From Streptomyces sp. NBC_00286 (lineage in GTDB: Bacteria; Actinomycetota; Actinomycetes; Streptomycetales; Streptomycetaceae), in the NCBI RefSeq assembly GCF_036173125.1, contig NZ_CP108054.1, forward strand, positions 8,749,501 through 8,813,500: a stretch of DNA of 64,000 bases, in the 5' to 3' direction. The notes beneath the pieces are model-generated. The model did not search any database. It was not told where the DNA came from and worked only from the letters and a program-made list of their open reading frames with translations. The position numbers and the translations under genes were made by a program. This document shows positions 49,110 through 57,782 of this stretch, piece by piece. Position 1 is the stretch's first letter, and each line of letters opens with the position of its first letter.

Positions 49110-49678
49110 ACGCGCCCGCCGGAGCGCCCCCGAGACGCCGCCTGGTCATCCTGCGGCACGCAAAATCGGCCTGGCCGGACGGTGTCGCCGACCACGAACG
49201 ACCGCTCGCACCGCGTGGCCGCCGCGACGCCCCGGCCGCCGGACGCGCCCTCGTCGGTGCCGACCTGCGGCCGGACCTGGCGCTCTGCTCGACCGCCGTA
49301 CGCGCCCGCCAGACCTGGGAACTGGCCGCGGCGGAATGGGCCACACCTCCTCCCGTACGCCACGATCCACGGCTGTACGTGGCCGACGTACCCGAGTTGC
49401 TGGCAACGGTGCACGAAGTGGCCGACGAGGTCAGGACGTTGCTGCTGATCGGGCACAACCCCGGGCTCGAGGAACTGGTGCTCACCCTGGCCGGAGACAG
49501 CCTCGACGACGCGCTGGACGAGGTCCGCACGAAGTTCCCGACGTCGGCGATCGCGGTCCTCACCTGGTACGGCGACACCTGGCGCTCCCTCGGCCCCGGC
49601 ATGGCCCTCCTCACCGACATGAAGGTTCCGCGCGGCAAGAAGGAGCCGGACAAGAAAACGCGGGACAAGAAGGGCTGA
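49106..49678 (+). CDS. sixA: SixA-type histidine phosphatase
   Basis: A 190-residue RHG-type phosphatase. The catalytic start LVILRHAKSAWPD has the RHAKS motif (Arg17, His18), LIGHNPGLEELVLTLAG carries the second His, and RTKFPTSAIAVLTW closes the family signature. SixA dephosphorylates phosphohistidine on phosphotransfer domains. The tail is Lys/Asp-rich (KKEPDKKTRDKKG). It overlaps the CysS-like gene by 4 bp (GTGA), so the two are cotranslated. The target is unknown. Confidence 0.92.
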   Translation: MNAPAGAPPRRRLVILRHAKSAWPDGVADHERPLAPRGRRDAPAAGRALVGADLRPDLALCSTAVRARQTWELAAAEWATPPPVRHDPRLYVADVPELLATVHEVADEVRTLLLIGHNPGLEELVLTLAGDSLDDALDEVRTKFPTSAIAVLTWYGDTWRSLGPGMALLTDMKVPRGKKEPDKKTRDKKG

Positions 49679-49769
49679 CGTTCGCGGCGGGTGGCTCGAC
49701 GGGACGCACGCGCGCGTGCGGAACGTTTTCGGGTGCGGCCCCTTCACGTGCGGCGCATACGCTGGCCCG

Positions 49770-50396
49770 ATGCAGGACGAGTACCGCACGGTGGCCCGCG
49801 CAGGCGTGCACGAGACCGAAGTCAACCGCTCCCGCTTCCTGTGCGCGCTCGCCCCGGCGGCCACCGAACAGGAGGCCCAGGAGTTCATCGCGGCCGTCCG
49901 CAAGGAGCACGCGGACGCCACGCACAACTGCTACGCGTACGTCATCGGCACCGACGCCTCCGTACAGAAGGCGAGCGACGACGGCGAACCGGGCGGCACG
50001 GCAGGCGTCCCGATGCTCCAGATGCTGCTGCGCCGCGACCTGCGGTACGTCGTAGCCGTCGTCACCCGCTACTACGGCGGCGTCAAGCTCGGCGCGGGCG
50101 GCCTCATCCGGGCGTACGGGGGAGCGGTGGGCGAGGCCCTGGACGCCGTCGGCACCCTCACACGTAAACGTTTCCGTCTCGCCACCGTCACCGTCGACCA
50201 CCAGCGGGCCGGCAAGGTGCAGAACGACCTGCGCTCGACAGGCCGTGAGATACGCGACGTCCGCTACGGAGAGGCCGTCACCCTCGAAATCGCCCTCCCG
50301 GACGCGGACGTGGAGACGTTCCGGGCCTGGCTGGCCGACGCCACGGCGGGGACGGCGGGGTTCGAGCTGGGGGGAGAGGCGTACGGGGACGCCTGA
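49770..50396 (+). CDS. YigZ/IMPACT family protein
   Basis: A 208-residue protein of the YigZ/IMPACT family. VNRSRFLCALAPAATEQEAQEFIAAVRKEHADATHNCYAYVIG and RASDDGEPGGTAGVPMLQMLLRRDL-like sequence (KASDDGEPGGTAGVPML) with VAVVTRYYGGVKLGAGGLIRAYGG are its conserved blocks. The C-terminal part is the RWD-like/UPF0029 domain. The start MQDEYRTVARAG was preferred over an 18-codon longer frame. Bacterial members have no firm function; the eukaryotic ones regulate GCN2. It is a single gene. Confidence 0.92.
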   Translation: MQDEYRTVARAGVHETEVNRSRFLCALAPAATEQEAQEFIAAVRKEHADATHNCYAYVIGTDASVQKASDDGEPGGTAGVPMLQMLLRRDLRYVVAVVTRYYGGVKLGAGGLIRAYGGAVGEALDAVGTLTRKRFRLATVTVDHQRAGKVQNDLRSTGREIRDVRYGEAVTLEIALPDADVETFRAWLADATAGTAGFELGGEAYGDA

Positions 50397-50520
50397 TACG
50401 GAAGGCTGATACGGGTTCCTGATACGGACTTCTGATGGGGACGGCACCGTGGTCGTCAGAAGGGGCCGATACGGCAGTAGCCGCCCGTGATGTCCGACCC
50501 GGCCGTTAGTCTCGGGGATC

Positions 50521-51684
50521 ATGAGGCTGCTGCACACTTCCGACTGGCATCTCGGCCGGGCGTTCCACCGGGTCAACATGCTCGACGCCCAGGCCGAGTT
50601 CATCGGTCACCTGGTCACGACCGTGCGCGAGCGCGGAGTGGACGCGGTGGTCGTGTCGGGGGACGTGTACGACCGGGCGGTGCCGCCGCTGGCAGCGGTC
50701 GAGCTCTTCGACGACGCCCTGCACCGGCTGGCCGACCTGGGTGTGCCGACGGTGATGATCTCCGGGAACCATGACTCGGCGCGCCGGTTGGGGGTTGGGG
50801 CCGGGCTGATCGACCGCGCGGGCATCCATCTGCGGACCGAACCCTCGGCGTGCGGTACGCCCGTGGTGCTGGCCGACGACCACGGCGATGTGGCCTTCTA
50901 CGGGCTGCCGTATCTCGAACCCGCCCTGGTGAAGGACGAGTTCGGGGTGGAGAAGCCCGGTCATGAGGCGGTGCTCGCGGCGGCTATGGAGCGGGTCCGC
51001 GCCGACCTCGCCACGCGCGCGCCGGGCACCCGTTCCGTCGTCCTCGCGCATGCCTTCGTCACCGGGGGAGAGGCCAGCGACAGCGAGCGGGACATCACGG
51101 TGGGCGGGGTCGCGGCCGTACCGGCCGGGGTCTTCGACGGGGTCGACTACGCGGCGCTCGGTCATCTGCACGGCAGTCAGACCATCACGGAGCGCGTGCG
51201 CTACTCCGGCTCCCCGTTGCCGTACTCCTTCTCGGAGGCCGAGCATCGCAAGAGCATGTGGCTGGTCGACATGGGGGCGGATGGTTCGCTCGCCGCCGAG
51301 CGGATCGACTGTCCCGTACCGCGCGCTCTCGCCCGTATCCGGGGGGAGTTGGAGGACCTGCTGGCCGATCCGGAGTTGGCGCGCCACGAGGAGGCGTGGG
51401 TCGAGGCGACCCTCACAGACTCGGTACGGCCCGCCGACCCGATGGCACGGCTCTGCGAGCGCTTCCCGCACACGCTCAGCCTTGTCTTCGATCCCGAGCG
51501 GGCCCCGGACGACCCGGACGTCTCGTACGCCCGGCGACTGGCGGGGCGCAGCGACCAGGAGATCGCGGAGGACTTCGTGGCGCATGTGCGCGGAGCGGGG
51601 CCCGACGCGCGCGAACAGGCCGTGCTTCGGGACGCGTTCGACGCGGTGCGCGCCGACGAGGCCGTCCACGAGGTGGCCCGATGA
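50521..51684 (+). CDS. sbcD: Exonuclease SbcD (nuclease subunit)
   Basis: A 387-residue calcineurin-like phosphoesterase, the Mre11-like nuclease partner of SbcC that cuts hairpins and processes double-strand ends. Metal-binding motifs are LHTSDWHLGR (residues 4-13), VVSGDVYDRA, MISGNHDSARRL, VVLAHAFVTGG and LGHLHGSQ. All five phosphodiesterase motifs are present. The start is ATG. The stop overlaps the sbcC start by 4 bp (ATGA), the usual sbcDC coupling. Both act on hairpin DNA, so the complex could also act on the long inverted repeats present in this window, though nothing shows that it does. Confidence 0.96.
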   Translation: MRLLHTSDWHLGRAFHRVNMLDAQAEFIGHLVTTVRERGVDAVVVSGDVYDRAVPPLAAVELFDDALHRLADLGVPTVMISGNHDSARRLGVGAGLIDRAGIHLRTEPSACGTPVVLADDHGDVAFYGLPYLEPALVKDEFGVEKPGHEAVLAAAMERVRADLATRAPGTRSVVLAHAFVTGGEASDSERDITVGGVAAVPAGVFDGVDYAALGHLHGSQTITERVRYSGSPLPYSFSEAEHRKSMWLVDMGADGSLAAERIDCPVPRALARIRGELEDLLADPELARHEEAWVEATLTDSVRPADPMARLCERFPHTLSLVFDPERAPDDPDVSYARRLAGRSDQEIAEDFVAHVRGAGPDAREQAVLRDAFDAVRADEAVHEVAR

Positions 51685-54680
51685 GGCTGCACCGGCTGTA
51701 CATCACCGCGTTCGGGCCCTTCGGCGGGGCCCAGTCGGTCGACTTCGACGGGCTGTCGGCCGCCGGGCTCTTCCTGCTGCACGGGCCGACCGGCGCGGGC
51801 AAGACCTCGGTGCTGGACGCGGTCTGCTACGCCCTGTACGGGTCGGTGCCGGGCGCCCGGCAGAGCGGCCAGGGGATGACCCTGCGCAGCGACCACGCCG
51901 CGCCCGGCACCCGTACCGAGATCCGGCTCGAACTCACCGTCGCCGGACGGCGGTTGGAGATCACCCGGCAGCCGCCCTGGGAGCGCGCCAAGAAGGGCAA
52001 CCGGCCGGGCACGACCGTCGACAAGGCCCAGAGCTGGCTGCGTGAGTACGACGCGTCGGCGGGCTCCTGGAAGGATCTCAGCCGCTCGCATCAGGAGATC
52101 GGTGAGGAGATCACGCAGCTGCTCGGCATGAGCCGTGAACAGTTCTGCCAGGTCGTGCTGCTGCCCCAGGGCGATTTCGCGCGCTTCCTGCGAGCCGACG
52201 CCGAGGCCCGTGGCAAGCTCCTCGGCCGCCTCTTCGACACCCGCCGGTTCGCGGCCGTCGAACAGCGCCTGGCCGAGCTGCGGCGCGCCGCGGAGGCCCA
52301 AGTACGCGAAGGGGACGCGGAGTTGCTCGCTGACGCGCACCGCATGCAGCAGGCCGCCGGGGACATCGTGGAGCTGCCGCTGCCCGATATGGCCCCCGGA
52401 GACCCTGGCCTGGCCGAGTCCGTACTGTCCTGGGCCGCGATCGCCCGCAGCACGGCACGCGAACGCTTCACCGTGGCGCACTGCGCGCAGAAAGCCGCCG
52501 AGTCGGGGCAGTCGGACGCGGACCGTGTTCTCGATGATGTACGCGAAGTGGCGCGGCTGCAGCGGCGGTTCGCCGAGGCGCGGGAGCGGGCCGCGCGCCT
52601 GGAGGAGCGCTCCGATGCGCACCGGGAGGCGCGGGTGCGGATGGAGCGGGGCCGCAAGGCTGACGCCGTGGCGCCCGCGCTGGCCCTGCGCGACGCCGCG
52701 GAGGCCGAGCACCGGCGGGCGGCGGCCGACGAGACACGCGCGCGTGCGCTGCTCCCGGAGACCTTCGCCGACGCCGGCGCCAGTGGCCTCGCGGCTGCCG
52801 CGCGCAAGGCCGCCGAGGAGCTGGGCGGCCTGGAGTCGGCCCGCCGAGCCGAGCACCGGCTGGCCGAACTCGCCACCGAACGCGAGGCGTTGGACCGCCA
52901 AGAGCGCGCCGACGAGGACGTGTTCCAGGACGCGGAGAGCTGGCTCGCCTCCTGGGAGACGACACGTGCCGGGCTCCAGGCCCGTATCGAATCCGCGCAG
53001 GAGGCCGCCACCCGCGCCGAGCAACTCGCCGTCCAGCGCGAACCCGCCCGGGTACGGCTGGAGGCGGCACGGCTGCGCGACCAGCTCGCCGGCGACACGG
53101 ACGACGCCCAGGCGCGCGTGCTCGCCGCGCGCGAGCGCGCCGCTGACGCCCGCGCCCACTGGCTCGACCTCAAGGAACAGCGACTGAAGGGCATCGCCGC
53201 GGAACTCGCCGCCGCCCTCGTGGACGGTGAACCCTGCGCCGTCTGCGGCGGCACCGAACACCCGGCCCCCGCCCGCAAGATCGCCGGGCACGTGGACCAA
53301 CAGGCGGAAGAATCCGCGCTCGTCGCCTACCAGGAGGCCGACGAGCAACGCGCCGAGGCCGAGCGGCGACTCGGCGTCGTACGCGAGGCGCTGGCCGCGG
53401 CGACCGCCGAGGCGGGCGACACGCCCACCGAGCAACTCGCCGAGCAAGCCGAGGAGTTGGCGCGGCAACACGCCGAGGCACGCGCCGCCGCCTCCGGTCT
53501 GCACGCGGCGGGTGAGGCGCTGCGGCAGGCCGAGCGCGAGCACGAGCGGCGGCTCGCCGCCCACCAGGAAGCCGCGCTGCGTGCCGCCTCACGTGCCGCG
53601 CGCCGGGAGACGCTCGACCGCGAAGGGGCTGGGCTGGCGGAGGAGTTGGCGCAGGCCCGGGGCGGCGCGGGCAGCGTGTCCGCGCGGGCCGCACAACTGG
53701 AGCGGCAGGCCGCGCAGCTCACCGAGGCCGCGGACGCCGCGCGCCTCGCGGCGGACACCGCGCAGCGGCTCAAGGACGCCGACGCGCGACTCGCCGACGC
53801 GGCCTTCCGCGCCGGGTTCGACACGCCGCAGGCCGCGGCAGGCGCGCTCCTCGACGACACGGCCCACCGCGAACTCCAACGGCGGCTCGACGCCTGGCAA
53901 CAGGAGGAGGCGGCCGTACGGGCCGTTCTCGCCGAGGCGGACACCGCGGAGGCCGCCCAGCAGCCGCCCGCCGATCTCGCCGCCGCAGAACAGTCCGCCG
54001 CCGACGCCGCCCGCCGGGCCCGCGAGGCCGCCTCCGCCCGCGACGCCGCCGCCCGGCGCTGCACGGAACTCGACCGACTCACCCACCGGGCCACCGCGTC
54101 CGTGCGCCGACTCGGCCCGCTGCGCGAGGAGTACGACCGTGTGGCCCGCCTCGCCACCCTCGCGGCGGGCACCTCCGCGGACAACGAACGCAAGATGCGC
54201 CTGGAGTCCTACGTCCTCGCCGCCCGCCTTGAACAGGTCGCCGCCGCCGCGACCGCACGCCTGCAGCGCATGTCCTCCGGCCGCTACACCCTCGTCCACT
54301 CCGACGATCGCGCGGGGCGTGGTCGCAGCGGCCTCGGACTGCACGTCGTCGACGCCTGGACCGGCCGCGAACGCGACACGGCGACACTGTCCGGCGGCGA
54401 GACGTTCTTCGCCTCCCTCGCCCTGGCGCTGGGGCTCGCGGACGTCGTCACCGACGAGGCGGGAGGCGTACGCCTCGACACGCTCTTCATCGACGAGGGC
54501 TTCGGCAGCCTCGACGACCAGACGCTCGACGAGGTGCTTGATGTCCTCGATTCGCTGAGGGAGCGGGACCGAAGCGTCGGCATCGTCAGTCACGTACCGG
54601 ATCTGCGGCGTCGCATTCATGCCCAACTGGAGGTGGTGAAGGGGCGGTCGGGGTCGGTTGTGCGGCAGCGGGGGCAGTGA
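51681..54680 (+). CDS. sbcC: Exonuclease SbcC (ATPase subunit)
   Basis: A 999-residue Rad50-like SMC-family ATPase. The N-terminal Walker A GPTGAGKTS is at 35-43, a long coiled coil rich in Ala, Arg and Glu fills the middle, and a zinc hook C-A-V-C lies at 519-522. The C-terminal signature LSGGETFFASLALALGLADVV (about 902) and Walker B LDTLFIDEGFGSLDD (about 932) complete the ATPase. The N-terminal MRLHRLYITAFGPF was used as start, overlapping sbcD. The coiled coils explain the Ala-rich shadow frames on the other strand. It works with SbcD in the repair of DNA ends and palindromes. Confidence 0.96.
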   Translation: MRLHRLYITAFGPFGGAQSVDFDGLSAAGLFLLHGPTGAGKTSVLDAVCYALYGSVPGARQSGQGMTLRSDHAAPGTRTEIRLELTVAGRRLEITRQPPWERAKKGNRPGTTVDKAQSWLREYDASAGSWKDLSRSHQEIGEEITQLLGMSREQFCQVVLLPQGDFARFLRADAEARGKLLGRLFDTRRFAAVEQRLAELRRAAEAQVREGDAELLADAHRMQQAAGDIVELPLPDMAPGDPGLAESVLSWAAIARSTARERFTVAHCAQKAAESGQSDADRVLDDVREVARLQRRFAEARERAARLEERSDAHREARVRMERGRKADAVAPALALRDAAEAEHRRAAADETRARALLPETFADAGASGLAAAARKAAEELGGLESARRAEHRLAELATEREALDRQERADEDVFQDAESWLASWETTRAGLQARIESAQEAATRAEQLAVQREPARVRLEAARLRDQLAGDTDDAQARVLAARERAADARAHWLDLKEQRLKGIAAELAAALVDGEPCAVCGGTEHPAPARKIAGHVDQQAEESALVAYQEADEQRAEAERRLGVVREALAAATAEAGDTPTEQLAEQAEELARQHAEARAAASGLHAAGEALRQAEREHERRLAAHQEAALRAASRAARRETLDREGAGLAEELAQARGGAGSVSARAAQLERQAAQLTEAADAARLAADTAQRLKDADARLADAAFRAGFDTPQAAAGALLDDTAHRELQRRLDAWQQEEAAVRAVLAEADTAEAAQQPPADLAAAEQSAADAARRAREAASARDAAARRCTELDRLTHRATASVRRLGPLREEYDRVARLATLAAGTSADNERKMRLESYVLAARLEQVAAAATARLQRMSSGRYTLVHSDDRAGRGRSGLGLHVVDAWTGRERDTATLSGGETFFASLALALGLADVVTDEAGGVRLDTLFIDEGFGSLDDQTLDEVLDVLDSLRERDRSVGIVSHVPDLRRRIHAQLEVVKGRSGSVVRQRGQ

Positions 54681-54698
54681 GCGATGCGGAGGTCGGGG

Positions 54699-55151
54699 TC
54701 AGTGACCGATACCGATGGGGCGTCGGGGCAGCGGTGACGAGTACACGACGCTCGTGGTTACCGAGCCGAGCGTGGCGATTTTGCCCGACACCTCCTCCAG
54801 GTGGCTCATGGAGCGCACGGCGACCTTGATGACGAAGCAGTCGTCGCCCGTTACGTGATGCGCCTCCAGGATCTCGGGCGTCGCGGCGACGAGGTCGTGG
54901 AACGGCTTGTAGTTCGCGGTCGGGTAGCGCAGCCGCACGAATGCCATGATCGGCAGGCCCAGCCTCTCCGGGTCCACGACCGCCGCGTACCCCTGGATGA
55001 CGCCGGCCTCCTCCAGTCGGCGCACCCGTTCGGTGACCGCGCTCGCGGACATGGAGACGGCGCGCGCCAGCTCGGCGAAGCTGGCCCGGCCTTCGCGTTG
55101 GAGGACCTCGAGAATGCGCCAGTCGGTGGCGTCCGGGGAATACGCGGTCAT
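54699..55151 (-). CDS. Lrp/AsnC-family transcriptional regulator
   Basis: A 150-residue regulator. TDWRILEVLQREGRASFAELARAVSMSASAVTERVRRLEEAGVIQGY (residues 7-53) is the helix-turn-helix with its wing, and FVRLRYPTANYKPFHDLVAATPEILEAHHVTGDDCFVIKVAVRSMSHLEEVSGKIATLG is the RAM effector domain. The start MTAYSPDATD was preferred over one 12 codons earlier. It is divergent from the rhodanese gene with 120 bp between, and the pair is probably one regulator-target unit. Confidence 0.95.
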   Translation of the reverse strand: MTAYSPDATDWRILEVLQREGRASFAELARAVSMSASAVTERVRRLEEAGVIQGYAAVVDPERLGLPIMAFVRLRYPTANYKPFHDLVAATPEILEAHHVTGDDCFVIKVAVRSMSHLEEVSGKIATLGSVTTSVVYSSPLPRRPIGIGH

Positions 55152-55271
55152 GGCTGAGGAATAGCAGAGGAATTCCCGGCTGACCATGGGTGAGACCGTG
55201 GATCGCCTCTTCAGGAGGGCGGATTACCGGCCGTAGATTCCTGGGGACGAACCTCGACGGAAGGCCACACC

Positions 55272-55805
55272 GTGACCAAGACCGTGCCTGGAACGGCGAC
55301 TTCGATTGTGACCGCGACCGGCAACACCACAACCACCGCCGCCGTGAACCCCGTTCTACGCGTGCCCCCGGCGTCCCCCGCCGCGGCCGCCGCTCACTTC
55401 GGGGCGAGCCTTGCCTTCCACGCTGACGTGTCCGACGTCGCCGCCGGGCTCGCGGCCGACGGCGACCCCTGCTTCGTGGTCCTCGACTCCCGCTCCACCG
55501 AGTCCTGGGACCAGGGTCATGTGCCCGGTGCGATCCATCTGCCCACCGCCCTCATCCCGGAGCAGGCCGAGCAACTCCTCGACAAGTCCGCGCCGGTCGT
55601 CACCTACTGCTGGGGCCCCGGCTGCAACGGCGCGACCCGCGCCGCGCTCGCCCTCGCCCAACTCGGCTTCCAGGTCAAGGAGATGCTCGGTGGCTTTGAG
55701 TACTGGGTGCGCGAGGGCTTCGAGTTCGAGAGCTGGGAGGGGCGTGAGCGGCGTACGCCCGATGGGTTGACGGTGCCGGTCGATGCGGCGGACTGCGGTT
55801 GCTGA
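55272..55805 (+). CDS. Rhodanese-domain protein
   Basis: A 177-residue single rhodanese-fold protein, transferring sulfur or acting in redox processes. LDSRSTESWDQGHVPGAIHLP is the first motif and VTYCWGPGCNGATRAALAL supplies the active-site loop with Cys113 as candidate nucleophile and Cys118 nearby. The GTG start is preceded by a ggaagg site. The N-terminal 45 residues are an unusual low-complexity Thr/Ala/Val stretch. It diverges from an Lrp-type regulator that may control it. The final residues are DCGC. Confidence 0.9.
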   Translation: MTKTVPGTATSIVTATGNTTTTAAVNPVLRVPPASPAAAAAHFGASLAFHADVSDVAAGLAADGDPCFVVLDSRSTESWDQGHVPGAIHLPTALIPEQAEQLLDKSAPVVTYCWGPGCNGATRAALALAQLGFQVKEMLGGFEYWVREGFEFESWEGRERRTPDGLTVPVDAADCGC

Positions 55806-55887
55806 GTTCTTGTGGCCCATGTGGCCCTTGTGGCGCGTGCGTGACGCACCGATTTACGTGTCACGTGGTGCGTGTAGCTTCTGCCGC

Positions 55888-56403
55888 ATGGTGAGTCACG
55901 CGGAGCAGGGTGCGATCGAGTGGGTGGAGTCGGGCGGTGGGCCCCTCATTGCGATTCCGGAGGTGGTGTTGCCGTTCTGGACGGGGGCGGACGGCGTCGA
56001 ATTGGCTTCCGACTACGACCGGGCCTGTGACGTGGACGGTTACATCGGGCTGCTTCCGGTCGGCAACGCCACGGCCCTCGTTCTCGGTGACGATCCTGCC
56101 TCGACCGCCTATCTGCCCGAGTACGGGACCTTCGTACGGTGGTGCGCCGCGGAGTCGGAGGGGCAGTTGCTGGCCGGTGTTCCGGCGGCCCTTGACGGGG
56201 CGGTGTGGCAGCGGGAGGTGCACTGGGACGTCCCGGGAGCGGTGGTTCTGTTCGACGCGGCTTGGGCCGGCGACTCTGCCGAGAAGGCGGGGCATGTGCG
56301 GGTCGCGTTGGAGGCGGGGCGGTACTCGGTCCGGGCGGCGTATGTGGAGCCCGGGCCGGAGACGTGGCTGGGACTTGTCCAGCTGCGGCGGATCGCCAGC
56401 TGA
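55888..56403 (+). CDS. Imm21-family immunity protein, orphan
   Basis: A 171-residue protein of the immunity-21 family, which in polymorphic toxin systems protects against a secreted or contact-dependent toxin. IEWVESGGGPLIAIPEVVLPFWTGADG at the N-terminus, DYDRACDVDGYIGLLPVGNATALVLGDDPASTAYLPEYGTFVRW in the middle and PGPETWLGLVQLRRI at the end fit the family. The start MVSHAEQG was chosen over a longer frame. No toxin gene is adjacent, so it is an orphan or was left behind by loss of its partner. It is directly followed by the repeat region. Confidence 0.85.
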   Translation: MVSHAEQGAIEWVESGGGPLIAIPEVVLPFWTGADGVELASDYDRACDVDGYIGLLPVGNATALVLGDDPASTAYLPEYGTFVRWCAAESEGQLLAGVPAALDGAVWQREVHWDVPGAVVLFDAAWAGDSAEKAGHVRVALEAGRYSVRAAYVEPGPETWLGLVQLRRIAS

Positions 56404-56792
56404 CTGTCCGGGGGGTTGGGCGGGGCGCCTACCGGGAGGGTGGGTTCTGTTCATGGGCGGCTGCTGCGCCGTCGTGGCTGGTCGCGCCCACGCGGGGTGC
56501 CTCCGGCGGTTGGGCGGCTGCGGGTTGAGTGTGGCTGGTCGCGCAGTTCCCCGCGCCCCTGGGTGGTCGGTGGGTGCGGGGCCGCGGTCCGGTGCGTCAG
56601 CCCGTCGCCAACGGGGCATACGGCCCCTTGCTGATACAGGGTTCTGGGATGCCCAGACCGAAGCTAAGCGACGCGCATAGGACGCACCGGCCCACGTCCC
56701 CTCCCGCCGGTGGGAGGGTGCGGGTAGTTGGGGTGCTGGCCGCGGAAAAATCATGTGCGGGCCAGGTGCTTGCCCCGCCATCATGGTTCGCT
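56404..56792 (+). repeat. Structured dispersed repeat, copy B, and flanking repeats
   Basis: No gene is present. The region has a partial GTGGCTGGTCGCG repeat (56475-56487), the GTGCCTCCGGCGGTTGGGCGG block (56498-56518), a full GTGGCTGGTCGCGCAGTTCC copy (56531-56559) and the nested hairpin core 56589-56690. The core stems are CCGGTGCGT (56589-56597) with ACGCACCGG (56682-56690), CCCGTCGC (56601-56608) with GCGACGCG (56668-56675, one mismatch), and GGGCATAC (56614-56621) with GGATGCCC (56647-56654, one mismatch). The length, 102 bp, equals that of copy A with no gaps. A second hairpin CTCCCGCCGGTGGGAG follows. Confidence 0.8.
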
Positions 56793-57638
56793 ATGCCTCA
56801 ACTCCCGCATCCCACCGCCGAATCGCTGCGTCGCGAACCCTTGCCCCTGCGCGGACGTACCGCCCTCGTCACCGGTGCCAGCAGACGTGGGGGCATCGGT
56901 TATGCCGTGGCTCGGCGGCTTGCCGCGTATGGAGCGAGTTTGTATCTGCATCACCATGTGCCGCACGACGCTGCCATGCCCTGGGGTGCCGATCGGCCCG
57001 AGGAGGTGGCCGAAGGTGTGCGCGACGTGCTCGGGGACCCGGAGGCGCAGGTCGTGGACGGTCCGGGGGACTTGTCCGATCCGGCCGTGCCCGCCGAACT
57101 GGTCGCGCGGGCCGCGGACGCGCTTGGTGGACGTATCGACATCCTTGTCGCCAACCATGCGCTGAGCGGCTCCGACGGGAGCCTCGATGAGATCGACGCC
57201 GCGATGCTCGACGCGCACTGGGCCGTCGACACGCGCTCGGTGATCCTCCTCGTCCAGGCGTACGCCCGGTTGCGGGCTGCGTTGCCGCCGCGTACGCCGG
57301 GCGGGCGGATCGTGATGATGACCTCTGGGCAGGACATCGCGAGCGGCATGCCGGGCGAGATCGCGTACGCCCTTCAGAAGGGCGCCCTCGCTTCGATCAC
57401 CCGGTCCCTGGCGACCACTCTCGCCGAGCACGCGGTCACGGTGAACACCGTCAACCCGGGCCCCGTGGACACGGATTACATGACCGGCGACGCCTATGCG
57501 GCTATCGCCGCCATGTTCCCGGCCGGTCGGTGGGGCATGCCCGACGACCCCGCCCGCCTCATCTCCTGGCTCGCCACCGATGAGGCGGAATGGCTCACCG
57601 GACAAGTCATCGACTCGGAGGGCGGGTTCCGGCGCTGA
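56793..57638 (+). CDS. Short-chain dehydrogenase/reductase
   Basis: A 281-residue SDR. TALVTGASRRGGIGYAVARRLA is the cofactor motif (with an extended loop of TGASRRGGIG), LVANHALS replaces the usual NNAG, and the catalytic pair is the Tyr and Lys in IAYALQKGAL after MMTSGQDIASG. The C-terminal WGMPDDPARLISWLATDEAEWLTGQVIDSEGGF is canonical. The start MPQLPHPTAE was used because the frame before it is within the repeat region. Substrate unknown. It is followed by a GC-rich hairpin and then converges with the DUF885 gene. Confidence 0.9.
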   Translation: MPQLPHPTAESLRREPLPLRGRTALVTGASRRGGIGYAVARRLAAYGASLYLHHHVPHDAAMPWGADRPEEVAEGVRDVLGDPEAQVVDGPGDLSDPAVPAELVARAADALGGRIDILVANHALSGSDGSLDEIDAAMLDAHWAVDTRSVILLVQAYARLRAALPPRTPGGRIVMMTSGQDIASGMPGEIAYALQKGALASITRSLATTLAEHAVTVNTVNPGPVDTDYMTGDAYAAIAAMFPAGRWGMPDDPARLISWLATDEAEWLTGQVIDSEGGFRR

Positions 57639-57722
57639 GCGATCCGCCAGAAATGTGGTTCGAGGCCGCGGGTCCGTCGTGGCCGATCGCCTCACGCGGC
57701 CGAGCGGCACACTGGCTCAGCC

Positions 57723-57744
57723 CCGCGCCCCCAAAGGGGCGCGG
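57723..57744. terminator. Terminator between SDR and DUF885 genes
   Basis: A 9-bp stem CCGCGCCCC/GGGGCGCGG around a short CAAA loop, within a member of the GCGCCCC-type repeat set. It lies between the convergent SDR and DUF885 stops. Confidence 0.7.
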
Positions 57745-57782
57745 TAGCCGCACCGGACTTCGCGGCGTCCCCTCAGCGATGA

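Noticed and set aside
51201-53564. A 787-codon minus-strand frame antisense to sbcD/sbcC.
   Set aside because: Repeated Ala/Gly/Leu composition is the mirror of the SbcC coiled coil; no domain is seen.
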